64,000 nt of DNA from Auritidibacter ignavus (GTDB lineage Bacteria > Actinomycetota > Actinomycetes > Actinomycetales > Micrococcaceae), in contig NZ_RDQR01000001.1 in NCBI RefSeq assembly GCF_003703835.1, positions 62,001 through 126,000 of the forward strand, given 5' to 3'. The notes below the pieces were generated by a model, which saw only the letters and a program-made list of their open reading frames with translations, did not search any database and was not told the DNA's origin. Numbering within the stretch: position 1 is the first letter of the stretch; every line of letters begins with the position of its first letter. Below are positions 26,830-36,886 of the stretch, in pieces. Position numbers and translations under genes: made by a program.

Positions 26830-28434
26830 CTATTTCAGGAACTTCTCGAAGCCTTTCGGCAAGTTGAGCTGACTGGGATCCATTCCCTGAGAGTTTTGAG
26901 CACCACCAAAAGAGCTGCCTTTCAAGGGATTTGGCTTGGGACGGTTAGCGGCTTTCTGCGCTTGCTCCCGCGCTGCAGCCTCCGCTTTAGCGGGGTTGCC
27001 GTAGCGCTGTTTCTTGGCGTTCTTTTTGCCACCTTTACCTTTTTTCTTGCCCCCGTGGCCACCCGCTGGCATACCGGGAATATTGGGCATGCCAGGAATA
27101 CTCGGCATGCCTCCACCCGAGGCCATCTTCTTCATGACTTTCTGAAGCTGGCCAAACTGTTCGACCAAAGTATTGACGTCAGAGACTTTAACCCCAGAAC
27201 CTTTTGCGATGCGAGCGCGTCGCGATCCGTTCAGGATCTTCGGCGCGTTCCGTTCATGCGGGGTCATCGACCGAATAATAGCTTCAATACGGTTAATGTG
27301 GGAATCGTCGAATTGGTCAAGTTGTTGGCGCATACTCTGGGCGCCGGGCATCCGCATCAACAGCTTCTTCATTGACCCCATGTTCTTGAGTTGCTGCATC
27401 TGCGACAAGAAGTCGTCAAAGGTAAAGTCTTCTTGCCCGGCGAACTTCTTCGCCATCTTTTCGGCTTCGGCCTTATCCCAGTTACGCTCAGCCTGCTCGA
27501 TCAGGCTCATCACGTCACCCATGTCGAGGATACGTGATGCCATGCGATCGGGGTGGAAGACTTCGAAGTCCTTGATGCTCTCCCCGGTGGAGGCAAACAT
27601 AATGGGTTTGCCCGTGATGTGTTTGACCGACAGCGCGGCGCCCCCGCGAGCGTCGCCGTCCATCTTCGACAGGACGACACCGGTAAAACCGACACCTTCG
27701 TTAAACGCCTGAGCAGTGGCCACCGCATCCTGACCGATCATCGCGTCGAGGACGAACAGCACTTCCTGCGGGTTAGTCGCAGCTCGGATATCAGAGGCCT
27801 GCTGCATGAGCTCTTGGTCGACACCGAGACGGCCTGCGGTGTCGATGATGACCACGTCGTGTTGACGTTTCTTCGCTTCATTAACCCCGTCCAGAGCAAC
27901 CTGGACCGGGTCACCAGTGGGATCTTCAAACTCCGAGGAGACGCCTGGGTGGGGGGCAAAAACTGGAACTCCGGCCCGTTCACCGTTGATCTCCAACTGA
28001 CGAACAGCGTTCGGACGTTGCAAGTCAGCTGCGATCAACATCGGGGTATGCCCGTCTTCTTTAAGATGACGGGACAGCTTGCCGGCAAGGGTTGTTTTAC
28101 CAGCGCCTTGCAGACCCACCAACATGATCACCGTCGGCGGGGTTTTCGCGAACTGGATACGACGGGTCTCGCCTCCAAGGATCTCTTCCAGTTCAGCGTT
28201 GACGATTTTGACAACCTGCTGGCCTGGGTTGAGCGCCTGGGAGACTTCTTCACCCAAAGCACGTTCCTTCACGCGCTTGATGAACTCACGCACCGCGGGA
28301 ACAGCAACGTCAGCATCGAGCAATGCACGGCGAATTTCCCGAGCAGTTGCATCAATATCCGCCTCGGTCAGGCGACCTTTACCCTTCAGATTCTTGAAGG
28401 TCGACGTCAGACGGTCTGTCAGAGATGTGAACAC
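26830..28434 (-). CDS. ffh: Signal recognition particle protein Ffh
   Basis: SRP54 GTPase that binds signal sequences with 4.5S RNA and docks with FtsY. The N domain is followed by the G domain with GLQGAGKT (residues 107-114) and DTAGRLG, then the methionine-rich M domain (QMQQLKNMGSMKKLLMRMPG). The C-terminal tail has a repeated GMP motif (IPGMPNIPGMP) and a Lys/Gly-rich stretch. 534 residues, normal for Actinobacteria. Transcribed alone from an ATG at 28434; the 175 bases beyond it hold only a weak 6-bp hairpin. Confidence 0.96.
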   Translation of the reverse strand: MFTSLTDRLTSTFKNLKGKGRLTEADIDATAREIRRALLDADVAVPAVREFIKRVKERALGEEVSQALNPGQQVVKIVNAELEEILGGETRRIQFAKTPPTVIMLVGLQGAGKTTLAGKLSRHLKEDGHTPMLIAADLQRPNAVRQLEINGERAGVPVFAPHPGVSSEFEDPTGDPVQVALDGVNEAKKRQHDVVIIDTAGRLGVDQELMQQASDIRAATNPQEVLFVLDAMIGQDAVATAQAFNEGVGFTGVVLSKMDGDARGGAALSVKHITGKPIMFASTGESIKDFEVFHPDRMASRILDMGDVMSLIEQAERNWDKAEAEKMAKKFAGQEDFTFDDFLSQMQQLKNMGSMKKLLMRMPGAQSMRQQLDQFDDSHINRIEAIIRSMTPHERNAPKILNGSRRARIAKGSGVKVSDVNTLVEQFGQLQKVMKKMASGGGMPSIPGMPNIPGMPAGGHGGKKKGKGGKKNAKKQRYGNPAKAEAAAREQAQKAANRPKPNPLKGSSFGGAQNSQGMDPSQLNLPKGFEKFLK

Positions 28435-28609
28435 TGGAAAGAAACTTCCTTCGGAAACGGTTATTAGCTCCTACCCAGGGTAGCAAGACTTACGTCGGTC
28501 TTCAGAAATAGTCAAGTCTGCCTGAGGAATACCAGCGTGACCCCTCAGTCAGAGAGAAACTCACATCACTGTAGACCGTAGCTCCAGTAGCCTTGATGCC
28601 GAGTAGGGG

Positions 28610-30379
28610 TTAGGGCTTGGGAGGTTTATCGCTCAACACGCGGGAAGGAACCCAACCAGTACCCACCTTGGCAACCACCTGGGTCCATGAACCCTTCGAA
28701 CCCAACACATGGACACGCTCACCAGCCGGAACCGTCCCAATCCGACGCGTCTTCGACGACGTACCAGCACGCATCGGACCAGACGAGGTCACATACTGAT
28801 ATGTCTTCACAGAGGATTCAAATTTGGAAACTTTGGAAGACGCATTGGACCGGATGCTGGGCAGTAGCGCATTCAGGCGGGCCCCGGGGCATGCAGTAGC
28901 GTTGGTATGGCGGTGGCCAAGAATGACGGGCGACGAAACGTGAGTACCGCTCTTATAACGCGCGGTCGAGCCCGGAGAAGCGCGCGAGACAAGTGTTGTT
29001 TTCCCTTGCGGGTTGAGATCGTACTGGTGCGCCTTCCACGCCAGAACCCGTGTCAGCGAGTTCACCATAGCTGTCGGCGGAGTAGCTGCCTCGAAGTTCC
29101 CGATGGCACTGACACCAATAGTGTCTGTGTTGAATCCTCCGGCCTGTGCTCCTATCGGCAAAGAATCCATCGACCCCTTGCGGCCTTCGTAGATCGTTCC
29201 ATACCGATCGACGAGGAAGTGATATCCGATGTCTCCCCAGTCCAGCGTCCGGGCATGGTAGCTATAGATACCGCGAACTTGCGCATAAGCTTGTGACCGC
29301 GAGTAGTTGTTGGTCCCCGCTGTGTGGTGGACGTACATCGCTTTGAGCGTGCTGGATTGCTTGCTGGGAGACGCCCAGGATTCGTTGGCACCCCACTGTG
29401 ACCTTCGGACGATCGTTGGTCGACCTACGCTAGGGTTCTTCTTGCTGGTGGAAACATGGCTGGCGGTGTTGGCAACCACAGCGCCATCATTATCCGAAAC
29501 ACCGGGGTCGATCAGCGTAATCTCCAGGCCCGACGGAACCTCACCTGATTCGGTGTTGACCCGGACCTGCACGGCGTCTGCTTCCGTGGTCGCAAGTGGC
29601 TCTGTACCGATAACATCGCCCTCGGCCATTTCGTCATCGATGATCTCCAGTGATTCCCACTGAGACCAACCATCCTGCTCCCGAACGCGGATCGAAACAT
29701 TAGTGACGATTTCAGAAGTGGATCGATGCCAGGTCACACCGGCAATCACGAAATCAATGGATTCCAGGGGAACAGTCAGCGCAGACAGCTCGCCTTCGTC
29801 GCTCTCCCCATCCAGAGCAGACTTGCTCAGATGGTCTTCTTCACGATCAGTCGCCGGTTCCGACCCTTCCGCTGCATCGGTAACCGTTTGCCTGTTTTCT
29901 TGGTCTGCTACAGTCTCATCGTCCTCAACAGCGTTCTCGCTCGGGTCAGCATCGACCGGTTCGGGTTCCGCCAGTTCAGACTCGGTGGATTCCGAGTCGG
30001 TGGGTGCAGACTCACTCAGGGCAGACTCAGTTGGATCCTCCGAAACCTCGTTCGTCGCCGGGCTATCCCCCTCTTCATGGGCTTCTGCGTTCAGGGGCTC
30101 GGGCGAGGTCTCGGCTTCGATCTCTTCGCCCTCGGGAAGGGCTTCCTGAGAGACACCATCGATAGAAAATACCTGGCTATCTTCACTGCGCACCTCCGCC
30201 TCAGGAAGGTCAGCCTCTGCAGGTCCTTCGGCGGTTTCGGCAGGCTCGTCGACTGTAGCATTTTGGCTGTGAACCGCAACAGAAACGGTGTCGGCTACTG
30301 CTGGGCTGACGGTGGAGACACCGAGAGTAAGAAGAACGAATGAAACGGTGAGCTTTTTTCGCAAAGTGAAGCCAGGCAT
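28610..30379 (-). CDS. Secreted N-acetylmuramoyl-L-alanine amidase with PGRP and SH3-like domains
   Basis: Exported cell wall hydrolase of about 589 residues. A signal peptide (residues 1 to about 30; KK pair then a hydrophobic run ending SPAVA) is followed by a very acidic, Ser/Glu-rich region (about 45-215). A beta-rich segment comes next (about 220-300), then a PGRP/amidase_2 domain (about 325-510) with zinc-ligand candidates in MYVHHTAG and GHRHTNATACPG. A C-terminal SH3-like repeat (about 525-585) ends the protein. It cleaves the bond between muramic acid and the peptide. ATG 30379 is chosen over TTG 30394. It lies between ffh and ftsY, which is unusual. Confidence 0.9.
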   Translation of the reverse strand: MPGFTLRKKLTVSFVLLTLGVSTVSPAVADTVSVAVHSQNATVDEPAETAEGPAEADLPEAEVRSEDSQVFSIDGVSQEALPEGEEIEAETSPEPLNAEAHEEGDSPATNEVSEDPTESALSESAPTDSESTESELAEPEPVDADPSENAVEDDETVADQENRQTVTDAAEGSEPATDREEDHLSKSALDGESDEGELSALTVPLESIDFVIAGVTWHRSTSEIVTNVSIRVREQDGWSQWESLEIIDDEMAEGDVIGTEPLATTEADAVQVRVNTESGEVPSGLEITLIDPGVSDNDGAVVANTASHVSTSKKNPSVGRPTIVRRSQWGANESWASPSKQSSTLKAMYVHHTAGTNNYSRSQAYAQVRGIYSYHARTLDWGDIGYHFLVDRYGTIYEGRKGSMDSLPIGAQAGGFNTDTIGVSAIGNFEAATPPTAMVNSLTRVLAWKAHQYDLNPQGKTTLVSRASPGSTARYKSGTHVSSPVILGHRHTNATACPGARLNALLPSIRSNASSKVSKFESSVKTYQYVTSSGPMRAGTSSKTRRIGTVPAGERVHVLGSKGSWTQVVAKVGTGWVPSRVLSDKPPKP

Positions 30380-30431
30380 AAGGGGCCTATCCAAGGGGTG
30401 TGAGAGACATGTGAAGACAGTGAGACAGAAG

Positions 30432-30445
30432 TGTCTAATTAGACA
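30432..30445. promoter_or_regulatory. Perfect palindrome upstream of the amidase gene
   Basis: TGTCTAATTAGACA, a 14-bp perfect palindrome 53 bases before the amidase ATG, suits a dimeric repressor or activator. The regulator is not identified. The remaining 283-base spacer to ftsY shows no gene. Confidence 0.45.
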
Positions 30446-30677
30446 ACCATCATGCTACCACAGGGTAACAATCTCAAAGCCGATCGCCTTGCATTAAGAG
30501 CGATGTGACCCCCAGACAGCTGAAGCCCTCCACCGAGACAGAAGCGAGCCGGTTCACCAATCGCTCCTGGCCGGGAAGAGGCTTCAATCGTTGCCATGTC
30601 ACTGAATCAGGTCACAGCACTGAGGCACGTCGATAAGACGCCACCTGCCCGGCTGGTCTGAGTCAGTGCCACGGAGG

Positions 30678-31877
30678 TTACTCTGCTATCAGCGCGTCAA
30701 CGAAACCGTGTGTGTCGAACGGGGCCAAGTCGTCGGCACCCTCGCCCAGGCCAATCAGCTTGACGGGAACACCCAGCTGACGCTGGATTGCGACCACGAT
30801 GCCTCCCTTAGCAGATCCGTCGAGCTTGGTCAGCACAATACCTGTAACGTTGACGGCTTCGGTAAAGACCTTTGCCTGGGTCAGGCCATTCTGTCCCGTT
30901 GTGGCATCGATAACAAGCAGGACCTCGCGGACCGGCGCTTGTTTCTCAGAAACACGCTTAATCTTGCCGAGCTCGTCCATGAGGTTACCCTTGTTCTGCA
31001 GACGTCCTGCGGTATCAACGATCACGGTATCGACTTCAGATTCGATGCCCTTCTGCACGGCGTCGAAAGCGACTGAGGCTGGGTCGGTTCCTTCTGCCTC
31101 GGAACGTACCGTCTCAACCCCAACGCGGGACCCCCACGTCGCCAGCTGTTCGGCGGCAGCTGCACGGAATGTATCAGCTGCACCAAAGAGCACCGAATGA
31201 TCTTCAGCCACGAGAACGCGACCAATTTTACCGACAGTGGTGGTCTTGCCCACTCCGTTGACGCCCACCACCATCACAACGGAGGGAAGGCCTTCTTGAC
31301 GCGATACGGCCAGACGACGATCCATCGTCGGGTCTACCAAGTTAATGAGTTCTTCGCGGAGCATCTCACGGACTTGCTCGGTGTCTTTCGTGCCCTCAAC
31401 GGTGACTCGTTCACGGAGCTTATCGACAAGTTCCAGTGCGGGACCGGAACCAAGGTCTGCGGTCAACAGAGTCTCTTCGATTTCATCCCACACATCGTCA
31501 TCAATGTCGTCCTGGGACAGAAGGGCTAGCAACCCTTTGGAAAAGATGTTGTTGGATTTCACGAGACGCGCACGCAGGCGCCCCAAACGGGTCTTGGCTG
31601 CTTCTGGTTTCTCCAGCTCGGGAGCAACCGGCTCCTCGATGACAGTCTCAAGCTCTTGGACTTCGGTCTCAGCCTGAGCTTCCTCCGATGGAGGCAGAAC
31701 CGGTGTCTCATCTGGGACGGCAGTTTCTGCAACATCCTCCGGAGATGGAGCAACTTCCTCCGGAGTTGCGGTGGTTGTATACACCACCTTCGTTTCATCA
31801 GGTCGATCCGAGACAAACGTCGACACCAGACCGACTAAGACGGGCAGAACAACGGCGCTGATAATAAGGATTTCCAC
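30678..31877 (-). CDS. ftsY: Signal recognition particle receptor FtsY
   Basis: Membrane-associated GTPase that receives SRP-ribosome complexes. An N-terminal hydrophobic helix (about residues 5-23) anchors it, then an acidic linker, then the NG domain with GVNGVGKT (205-212), DTAGRLQ and TKLDGSAKGG. 399 residues. The GTG at 31877 is followed at once by the hydrophobic helix, as in other actinobacterial FtsY; ribosome-binding support is weak. Divergent from the MFS gene at 31980. Confidence 0.95.
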   Translation of the reverse strand: MEILIISAVVLPVLVGLVSTFVSDRPDETKVVYTTTATPEEVAPSPEDVAETAVPDETPVLPPSEEAQAETEVQELETVIEEPVAPELEKPEAAKTRLGRLRARLVKSNNIFSKGLLALLSQDDIDDDVWDEIEETLLTADLGSGPALELVDKLRERVTVEGTKDTEQVREMLREELINLVDPTMDRRLAVSRQEGLPSVVMVVGVNGVGKTTTVGKIGRVLVAEDHSVLFGAADTFRAAAAEQLATWGSRVGVETVRSEAEGTDPASVAFDAVQKGIESEVDTVIVDTAGRLQNKGNLMDELGKIKRVSEKQAPVREVLLVIDATTGQNGLTQAKVFTEAVNVTGIVLTKLDGSAKGGIVVAIQRQLGVPVKLIGLGEGADDLAPFDTHGFVDALIAE

Positions 31878-31979
31878 CTCTTCAGTCTTTCATATTCTCC
31901 GGGTTCTTGCCGAGCCAGTTTCAGCCCGTTGCTAAGAGCACACTGAGGACAATCCGGGCTTCGTGATTGAATCGAATAT

Positions 31980-33287
31980 ATGCCCCAAGATCGCGATGTC
32001 CCGAAAATTCCAGCAGAGCTAAAAGTCCTCATTACGGCGACCTTCCTCATCGCGATCGGTTTTGGCATCGTTGCCCCGATTCTTCCTTTGTACGCCGAGT
32101 CATTTGGTGTCGGGGCATTTGCGGTCTCAGCAGTGGTGTCCTCGTTCGGTTTAGCTCGCTTACTCTTCGCCCCCGTCTCCGGCCGAGTCACCAGTAAGTT
32201 TGGCGAACCCTATGTCTACACCACCGGTGTCACCATTGTGGCGCTGTCCATGTTCTTGGTGGCCCTTGCACAGACGTACCCACAACTTCTCGTCTTCCGT
32301 GGAATGGGTGGCATCGGTTCCACCCTCTTCACGGTTTCTGCGATGTCTTATCTTGCACGCAAATCTCCCCCAACGATCCGCGGACGCATCTCTGGCGCCT
32401 ATGCGTCATCGTTCTTGTTAGGCAATATTTTTGGCCCCATCGTCGGTGGCGCGCTCGTGGGCTTGGGACCGCGTGCTCCCTTTGTCATTTATGGGTGCTC
32501 CCTATTAGTTGCCGCCGCGGTCGTCTTGTTCACGCTCACCGGCGTAGGTCGTAGCAAAACGCACCGACCGGCACCAGATGACCGACCGGCGATGAAGCTC
32601 AGGCAGGCACTGAGCAATAGTTCTTATCGGGCAACGCTGACATCATTTTTTGCCAATGGCTGGGCTGCGTTCGGGGTGCGAAACTCCGTGACTCCCCTCT
32701 TTGCGGCCTCGGCCTTCGCGGGAATGACCTTCTTCCTCGACGGTCCGCAAACCGCGGCGGTCGGGTTGTCGTTATTTGCCGTGGGCAACGTAATTGCTGT
32801 GACCTTCTCGTCGAGGCTCTCCGACCGGATTGGGCGTAAGCCTCTGATTGTCTCCGGATTATTCATCGCTGGCGTGACAACTGGCGTGCTCGGCGTGTTC
32901 GTTAACCCTTGGTTATTCTTAGCCCTCAATACCATCGCAGGCGCCGGAACGGGACTGCTCAACGCTCCACAGCAAGCTGCGATTATTGACATCGTGGGAC
33001 AAGATAAGAAGGCCGGAACCGTCATGTCGACAGCACAAATGGCCTCCGATGTCGGCGGTATTGCGGGGCCATTATTGGTCGGCCTGTTGGTCGATGTCAC
33101 GGGCTATGCCTTGGGCTTTGGCCTCACCGGAATCATCTTGGTCACTGCAGCCCTGGTCTGGACGATCGCTCCGGAAACCAACGTCCCCGTCACTCCTGGG
33201 GGACCGAGGACCGGGTCATTGCCGAAAATTGAGCCGGCTCAATCGGAGGCCACAACTAATTTTCGTCATGACTCAGACGCTGGCTGA
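31980..33287 (+). CDS. MFS transporter, multidrug-efflux-like
   Basis: A 435-residue protein with about twelve transmembrane helices. TM1 begins VLITATFLIAIGFGIVAPIL, and the loop after TM2 has the GRVTSKFGEP motif; a second motif, SRLSDRIGRKP, is present after the seventh helix. These fit drug:proton antiporters (DHA1-like). The substrate is not known. The ATG lacks an obvious ribosome-binding site. Its 3' end overlaps the smc stop by 32 bases on the opposite strand. Confidence 0.85.
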   Translation: MPQDRDVPKIPAELKVLITATFLIAIGFGIVAPILPLYAESFGVGAFAVSAVVSSFGLARLLFAPVSGRVTSKFGEPYVYTTGVTIVALSMFLVALAQTYPQLLVFRGMGGIGSTLFTVSAMSYLARKSPPTIRGRISGAYASSFLLGNIFGPIVGGALVGLGPRAPFVIYGCSLLVAAAVVLFTLTGVGRSKTHRPAPDDRPAMKLRQALSNSSYRATLTSFFANGWAAFGVRNSVTPLFAASAFAGMTFFLDGPQTAAVGLSLFAVGNVIAVTFSSRLSDRIGRKPLIVSGLFIAGVTTGVLGVFVNPWLFLALNTIAGAGTGLLNAPQQAAIIDIVGQDKKAGTVMSTAQMASDVGGIAGPLLVGLLVDVTGYALGFGLTGIILVTAALVWTIAPETNVPVTPGGPRTGSLPKIEPAQSEATTNFRHDSDAG

Positions 33288-36200
33288 TCACCTGGGATAC
33301 TCCATCTCCACGCATGGACACACCATAGAGCGCATCGGCGATGTTCATCGTGCGCTGTTGGTGGGTGATAATAATCAGCTGCGAGTCCCGTTGGAGTTCT
33401 TTGAAGATCGTCAGCAACCGGGAAAGATTAGCGTCATCCAGCGCAGCTTCTACCTCATCCATCACATAAAAGGGTGAAGGCCGGGCTTTAAAGATCGACA
33501 CCAGTAGCGCAACGGCGGCTAGCGACCGCTCGCCTCCAGAGAGTAACGATAGCCTCGTGACTTTTTTACCGGCCGGACGGGCATGGACTTCAATGCCCGT
33601 TTCCAACATGTTCTCCGGATCGGTCAGGACGAGCGCTCCTTCACCTCCGGGAAAAAGCGTGGAGAAAACATGCTCAAACTGAGCGGAGGTATCCTCGAAG
33701 GCTTCTCGAAAGACCCTGAGCACCGTCGCATCGACATCCTCAATAATCTGCAACAGGTCCCTGCGAGAATTCTCTAGGTCCTCCAACTGTTCACTGAGGT
33801 ATTGGTGTCGTTCCTGCACCGCCGAGTACTCTTCCAAAGCCAGCGGATTGACTTTGCCGAGCGCGCGCAATTCACGCTCGGCCTTCTTCAAGCGTTTCTC
33901 CTGTTCGTCTCGACGGTAAGCAGTCGACGATACAGCCTCGTCCTGATCTTGCTGGCCCTCGTTAAATTCGGGGATTGGTTGGTCGGTCCCAAAATTCGCG
34001 ACCAGATAGTCGTGGGTGTACCCCAAAGTGTCCAGACTTTTTTGTTTGAGTTGCTCGAGCTTAATTTCTTGCTCCTGGCGGGCAAGCTGACGAGCGTGGG
34101 TACGTTCTTTGAGTTTCTCTAGATCAGATTGAGCCTGCTGGCGTCGGTGAACCAGAGCTTCCCGACGTTGCTGAGTTTTTTCACGAGTGGCCGCGAACTC
34201 TTGCTCATCAACCTCAGCACGACGAACCGAACTACCGATCTTTTCCAGAACTGTATTTACGGCCACGTGGACCTGTTCGAGGTGAGAGACTCGGTGTCGT
34301 TGCTGGTGTAGCGCGCGGGAATACTCTTGTTCTGCCAGGTGAGCAGCAGATAGCCTCCGCCGGGCTTGTTCCACGCGTTGTTGTGCCTGTTGTTCAGTCG
34401 ACTCCTGAGTTCGCAACGCCAGCCGCGCATCCGTTTCAGCCCGTCGAGCTTCGACGGCGCGAGCCTCTGCACGCTCGGCTTCTTGTTCGCTCGGCGAATC
34501 TTCCGAGGTGTGCTGTTGCGACGCTACCCGCTCGGCAGCCACGGCTGTATCGTAAGCCTCCTGGTATCCTGTCACACGGTTCTGAGCCGCCTGAAGGTGA
34601 TCGGCAAGCTCCTCCAATTGTTGCTCTGAACGCTCGCTATTCTGCAGGGTTTGGGCCAAGCTATTCTTCGTCGCTGCCTGTCGCTCCAGGTAGGTCGTCT
34701 CTCGCCGTCGAGCTTCATCTACCCTCTCGCGGATCTCGTCATGAGTTTGCTGCGAGGTGCGTACTTCCTGTCTCATACCCTCAATGTGTTGCTGTTGAGT
34801 CGAGATCTCCGTGTCAAGCCGATCTCGGGTCTTTTCGGCATCATCAAGCGACCCGCGAGCTTCGACATGGCTACTCCCGCCGGCTCCGTGAACCTGGACC
34901 CACAGATGCGTCATGAGGTGTCCATTCCGGGTAGCGATCACCACATGGGCATTATCGAGGTCGGTCTCCTCGAAGCGTTGTATAGCGCGTTCGGCTTCCT
35001 CGAGGTCTTCGCACAGCACGACGTGTCCGAACAGCTCTTGCAATGTCGCGGTCACGGCAGAATTCGCGTCTGGCTCACGCGCGAAGACGTGGTCTACCGC
35101 AGTAACAAGCCCATCAGGGAGTTGTTGCCGCTTCACGTAACTCTCCCCTTCAGAGGTGGGAGTGTAAATCCGCGTGGTCTCAACCTCGCCGTGTTGCAAT
35201 AAGTCCACAGCAGCCTTGGCGGTTTGCGAGTCATCCGCCCAAAGCTGTTCAACCGCCACCGGTAGCACGGCCGCAACGGCGCGTTCCCACCCAGCTGAGA
35301 CCACAAATTGAGAACTCAATTCTTCGACAGCCAGATCCATTAAAGACGCCCGAGCCGAGCCCTTGTGTGGTTCCAACGAATCCTTGAGGACCTCGATCCG
35401 TGCCTGGATAGCGCTATATTCACGATTCTGCGCGGCCAAGTGTGCCATCAGGTCATCCAGTTGGCCACGCTTCTGGGACAGTTTCCGGTCCGCCTCGTCA
35501 AGCTGGCCTTCGATCTGTGCACGTTGCCGTGCTGCCTCATCGGCCTGCGTTTGGTATGCGGAAAGTGAGTTTTGTAGCTCACGAAGACTGTCTTGACGGT
35601 ACTCTGATTCTTCAGTCACGTGCCTGCGCTGGGCTTTCACTGCTTCCAGTTCAGCGATGGCCGAGGCGAGCTTTGCTTCTGCTGTGGCAATGGCGCGGTG
35701 ACGTTGGGCCTCTTCTTGCAGTGAGTCCGTATATGCTCGCGAAGCGATTCTTGCTACGCGCTCGGCATCGTCCTTTTCCTGGATGGCCCGCGCCAGGGCC
35801 TTGTCGGTTTCTGCTCTGGTATCGCAGATTTGCCGATATTCTTCGGCGGCTTGATCAAGCTGGGCTTGCGCTTGCTCGGCGGTGATGGTCGTGGTTTTCG
35901 TGATCGGTGCCGACGCGGTCCGCAGCCGTTCGTCGGTCACCGACAGCAACGACCGATACCGTTCCTGCAAACCACTGAGCCCGTACCGGTGTTCACGAGC
36001 GACGGTGGCCGCCTGCGTAATGTCGTCGAGTTCTTGGTCCAGCGCGTCCATTTGTTCAGAGACCTGAGTGATGTTCTGGCGAGCCGCGACGAGCTCTTCG
36101 TCGTTGCCCCGATCTTGTTCCACCAGATCTGCCACCACCCGCAGTTGCTGCTCCACGTCGTCGGCCAGCAGTCTGGCACGGGCATCTCGGACATCGTATT

Positions 36201-36855
36201 GGATGCGCTGGGCTTTGCGTGCCGTGTCGGCTTGACGCGAGAGTGGTCCTAGCTGGCGACGGACTTCTTCAGTGAGGTCTCTGACTCGGTCCAGGTTCCC
36301 ACGCATCGCATCGAGTTTGCGAACCGACCGTTCTTTCCGGCGACGATGCTTCAGAATTCCGGCGGCTTCTTCAATGAACCCCCGTCGCTCCTCCGGTGTG
36401 GCATGGAAAATGCGGTCGAGTTGCCCCTGACCGACGATGACATGCATTTCTCGACCGAGCCCCGAGTCACTGAGAAGCTCCTGGATATCGAGCAGTCGGG
36501 CCGGTGACCCATTGATTTGGTACTCGGATCCGCCGGCTCGAAACAGGGTGCGGGAAATGGCCACTTCGGAGTATTCAATCGGGAGGGCACCATCAGAATT
36601 ATCGATGGTCAGGGTCACCTGTGCCCGCCCCAAAGCCTGGCGACCTGAGGTGCCTGCGAAGATGACGTCCTCCATCTTGCCACCGCGCAGGTTCTTCACA
36701 CCCTGCTCGCCCATCACCCAGGCCAGTGCATCGACAACATTTGATTTCCCCGACCCATTGGGGCCGACGACGGCGGTGATCCCAGGTTCAAATTCGAAAG
36801 TAGTTTTGGAAGCGAAGGACTTAAACCCTCGAACCTCGAGCTTTTTCAGATACAT
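33256..36855 (-). CDS. smc: Chromosome segregation SMC protein
   Basis: Condensin-type ATPase of 1199 residues. Walker A GPNGSGKS lies at residues 31-38; two long coiled coils rich in Gln/Glu/Arg flank a hinge around 500-660. The C-terminal ATPase lobe has the LSGGER signature at 1105 and Walker B YVMDE near 1130. The ATG at 36855 has no strong ribosome-binding site. In Actinobacteria smc usually lies near ftsY and mutM; here a polysaccharide locus separates it from mutM. Confidence 0.97.
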   Translation of the reverse strand: MYLKKLEVRGFKSFASKTTFEFEPGITAVVGPNGSGKSNVVDALAWVMGEQGVKNLRGGKMEDVIFAGTSGRQALGRAQVTLTIDNSDGALPIEYSEVAISRTLFRAGGSEYQINGSPARLLDIQELLSDSGLGREMHVIVGQGQLDRIFHATPEERRGFIEEAAGILKHRRRKERSVRKLDAMRGNLDRVRDLTEEVRRQLGPLSRQADTARKAQRIQYDVRDARARLLADDVEQQLRVVADLVEQDRGNDEELVAARQNITQVSEQMDALDQELDDITQAATVAREHRYGLSGLQERYRSLLSVTDERLRTASAPITKTTTITAEQAQAQLDQAAEEYRQICDTRAETDKALARAIQEKDDAERVARIASRAYTDSLQEEAQRHRAIATAEAKLASAIAELEAVKAQRRHVTEESEYRQDSLRELQNSLSAYQTQADEAARQRAQIEGQLDEADRKLSQKRGQLDDLMAHLAAQNREYSAIQARIEVLKDSLEPHKGSARASLMDLAVEELSSQFVVSAGWERAVAAVLPVAVEQLWADDSQTAKAAVDLLQHGEVETTRIYTPTSEGESYVKRQQLPDGLVTAVDHVFAREPDANSAVTATLQELFGHVVLCEDLEEAERAIQRFEETDLDNAHVVIATRNGHLMTHLWVQVHGAGGSSHVEARGSLDDAEKTRDRLDTEISTQQQHIEGMRQEVRTSQQTHDEIRERVDEARRRETTYLERQAATKNSLAQTLQNSERSEQQLEELADHLQAAQNRVTGYQEAYDTAVAAERVASQQHTSEDSPSEQEAERAEARAVEARRAETDARLALRTQESTEQQAQQRVEQARRRLSAAHLAEQEYSRALHQQRHRVSHLEQVHVAVNTVLEKIGSSVRRAEVDEQEFAATREKTQQRREALVHRRQQAQSDLEKLKERTHARQLARQEQEIKLEQLKQKSLDTLGYTHDYLVANFGTDQPIPEFNEGQQDQDEAVSSTAYRRDEQEKRLKKAERELRALGKVNPLALEEYSAVQERHQYLSEQLEDLENSRRDLLQIIEDVDATVLRVFREAFEDTSAQFEHVFSTLFPGGEGALVLTDPENMLETGIEVHARPAGKKVTRLSLLSGGERSLAAVALLVSIFKARPSPFYVMDEVEAALDDANLSRLLTIFKELQRDSQLIIITHQQRTMNIADALYGVSMRGDGVSQVISQRLSHDEN

Positions 36856-36886
36856 TTACACGTCACACCGGACGGCAAATAAGCCC

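Noticed and set aside
27553-28467. A 304-codon open frame on the plus strand opposite ffh
   Set aside because: Antisense to a full-length conserved gene, with no ribosome-binding site and low-complexity product.
29703-30343. Two plus-strand open frames opposite the amidase gene
   Set aside because: They are produced by the repetitive acidic region of the amidase read backwards; Ser-rich low complexity only.
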